Positions 63,745-64,000 of a stretch of 64,000 nt of DNA are shown here, piece after piece. Origin of the DNA: Lysobacterales bacterium (GTDB taxonomy: Bacteria; Pseudomonadota; Gammaproteobacteria; Xanthomonadales; Xanthomonadaceae); assembly GCA_020442465.1 (NCBI GenBank), contig JAGRJY010000026.1:1-64000 (forward strand), read 5' to 3'. Positions within the stretch are counted from its first letter, which is position 1, and each line of letters opens with the position of its first letter. The position numbers were made by a program, and so were the translations under genes. The notes beneath the pieces were generated by a model. That model worked only from the letters and a program-made list of their open reading frames with translations. It made no database searches and was not told the origin of the DNA.

Positions 63745-64000
63745 ATGTCCTTGCGCTGGAAACTGCTGCTGATCTCGCTGAGCCTGCTGGTGCTGCCGTG
63801 GTCGGGCTGGCGTCTGCTGCAGCTGATGGAATCGCAGCTGCGCGCGGGTCAGGCGGAAACCCTCGCGGCCTCCACCGAAGCGGTGGCGCGGGCGATGGTG
63901 CGGCTGCGTGGTGCCCTGCCGCCCGACGGGCCGCGCTGGACCATCCAGCGCCTGGCCCGCACGCCACGCATCGACGGTCGCGCGGACGACTGGGCAGGCG
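63745..64000 (+). CDS. pdsS: Sensor kinase of the dedicated sortase system, 3' end outside the window
   Basis: Only the first 85 residues are visible. They show a short basic start, a transmembrane helix (about residues 6-25, with SLLVLPW) and the beginning of a periplasmic sensor domain (RLLQLMESQLRAGQAETL). The start of the sensor region and the position after pdsR fit the histidine kinase of proteobacterial sortase systems. The kinase core lies beyond the window, so the call depends on context. No strong ribosome site is seen before the ATG at 63745. Confidence 0.75.
   Translation, partial: MSLRWKLLLISLSLLVLPWSGWRLLQLMESQLRAGQAETLAASTEAVARAMVRLRGALPPDGPRWTIQRLARTPRIDGRADDWAG

Overview
The window is about 64 kb of GC-rich, densely coded bacterial chromosome, and it is not a mobile element. 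Several blocks point to a gammaproteobacterium of the Xanthomonadales/Lysobacterales type: mreBCD-mrdA-rodA; the lptM-dapF-DUF484-xerC run followed by hslVU, a DUF971 protein and ubiE; glnE; and a proteobacterial dedicated sortase locus. This placement rests on gene content and order recalled from that group, not on a computed phylogeny. I see no tRNA, rRNA, CRISPR array, insertion sequence or prophage gene.

Layout. 1-2.5 kb: a forward operon of two FHA-domain proteins, a STAS protein and a MAPEG membrane protein. 2.6-4.4 kb (reverse): a phasin with a perfect palindromic operator candidate, then a PfkB-family kinase coupled to queD. 4.6-10 kb: the rod-shape and elongasome operon. 10.1-14.4 kb: a RimK-like ATP-grasp ligase and a GNAT acetyltransferase whose start codons overlap head to head, then a secreted prolyl oligopeptidase. 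14.4-22 kb: lptM, dapF, DUF484, xerC, a GGDEF protein, hslVU, an NTF2-like exported protein and a DUF971 protein. 22-27.5 kb: elaA with a propeller-GGDEF receptor (reverse), then ubiE-mgtE. 27.6-31.5 kb: glnE and a calcium/sodium antiporter. 31.6-39 kb: a ten-gene Mrp/Mbh-type cation antiporter operon with three large MrpD-like subunits. 39-40.6 kb: a DASS transporter. 40.8-50.6 kb: a lipase lipoprotein, DUF1302 outer-membrane protein, DUF1329 protein, YCF48 propeller and RND/MMPL transporter. 50.9-54.5 kb (reverse): a cyclic-nucleotide-gated MscS channel, an EamA exporter and purC. 54.6-59.7 kb: an FG-GAP protein, a vanadium-haloperoxidase-like protein, cytochrome c, a J-domain protein and rpe. 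59.6-64 kb: a class GN sortase, a 73-aa protein and a VIT/vWA sortase target (reverse), divergent from a response regulator and a sensor kinase cut by the window edge.

How the genes work together. Three blocks look like functional units of more than housekeeping interest. The sortase locus is a complete Gram-negative surface-anchoring system with its own two-component regulators, but its target has a degenerate sorting signal. The lipase-DUF1302-DUF1329-YCF48-RND block has the parts expected of an envelope-spanning system that handles lipids or hydrophobic esters. The antiporter operon has the gene order of the sodium module of archaeal membrane-bound hydrogenases rather than the classic mrpA-first order. 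Four genes (lptM, ubiE, the DASS transporter and pdsR) share a -10-like hexamer exactly six bases before the ATG, which suggests leaderless mRNAs.
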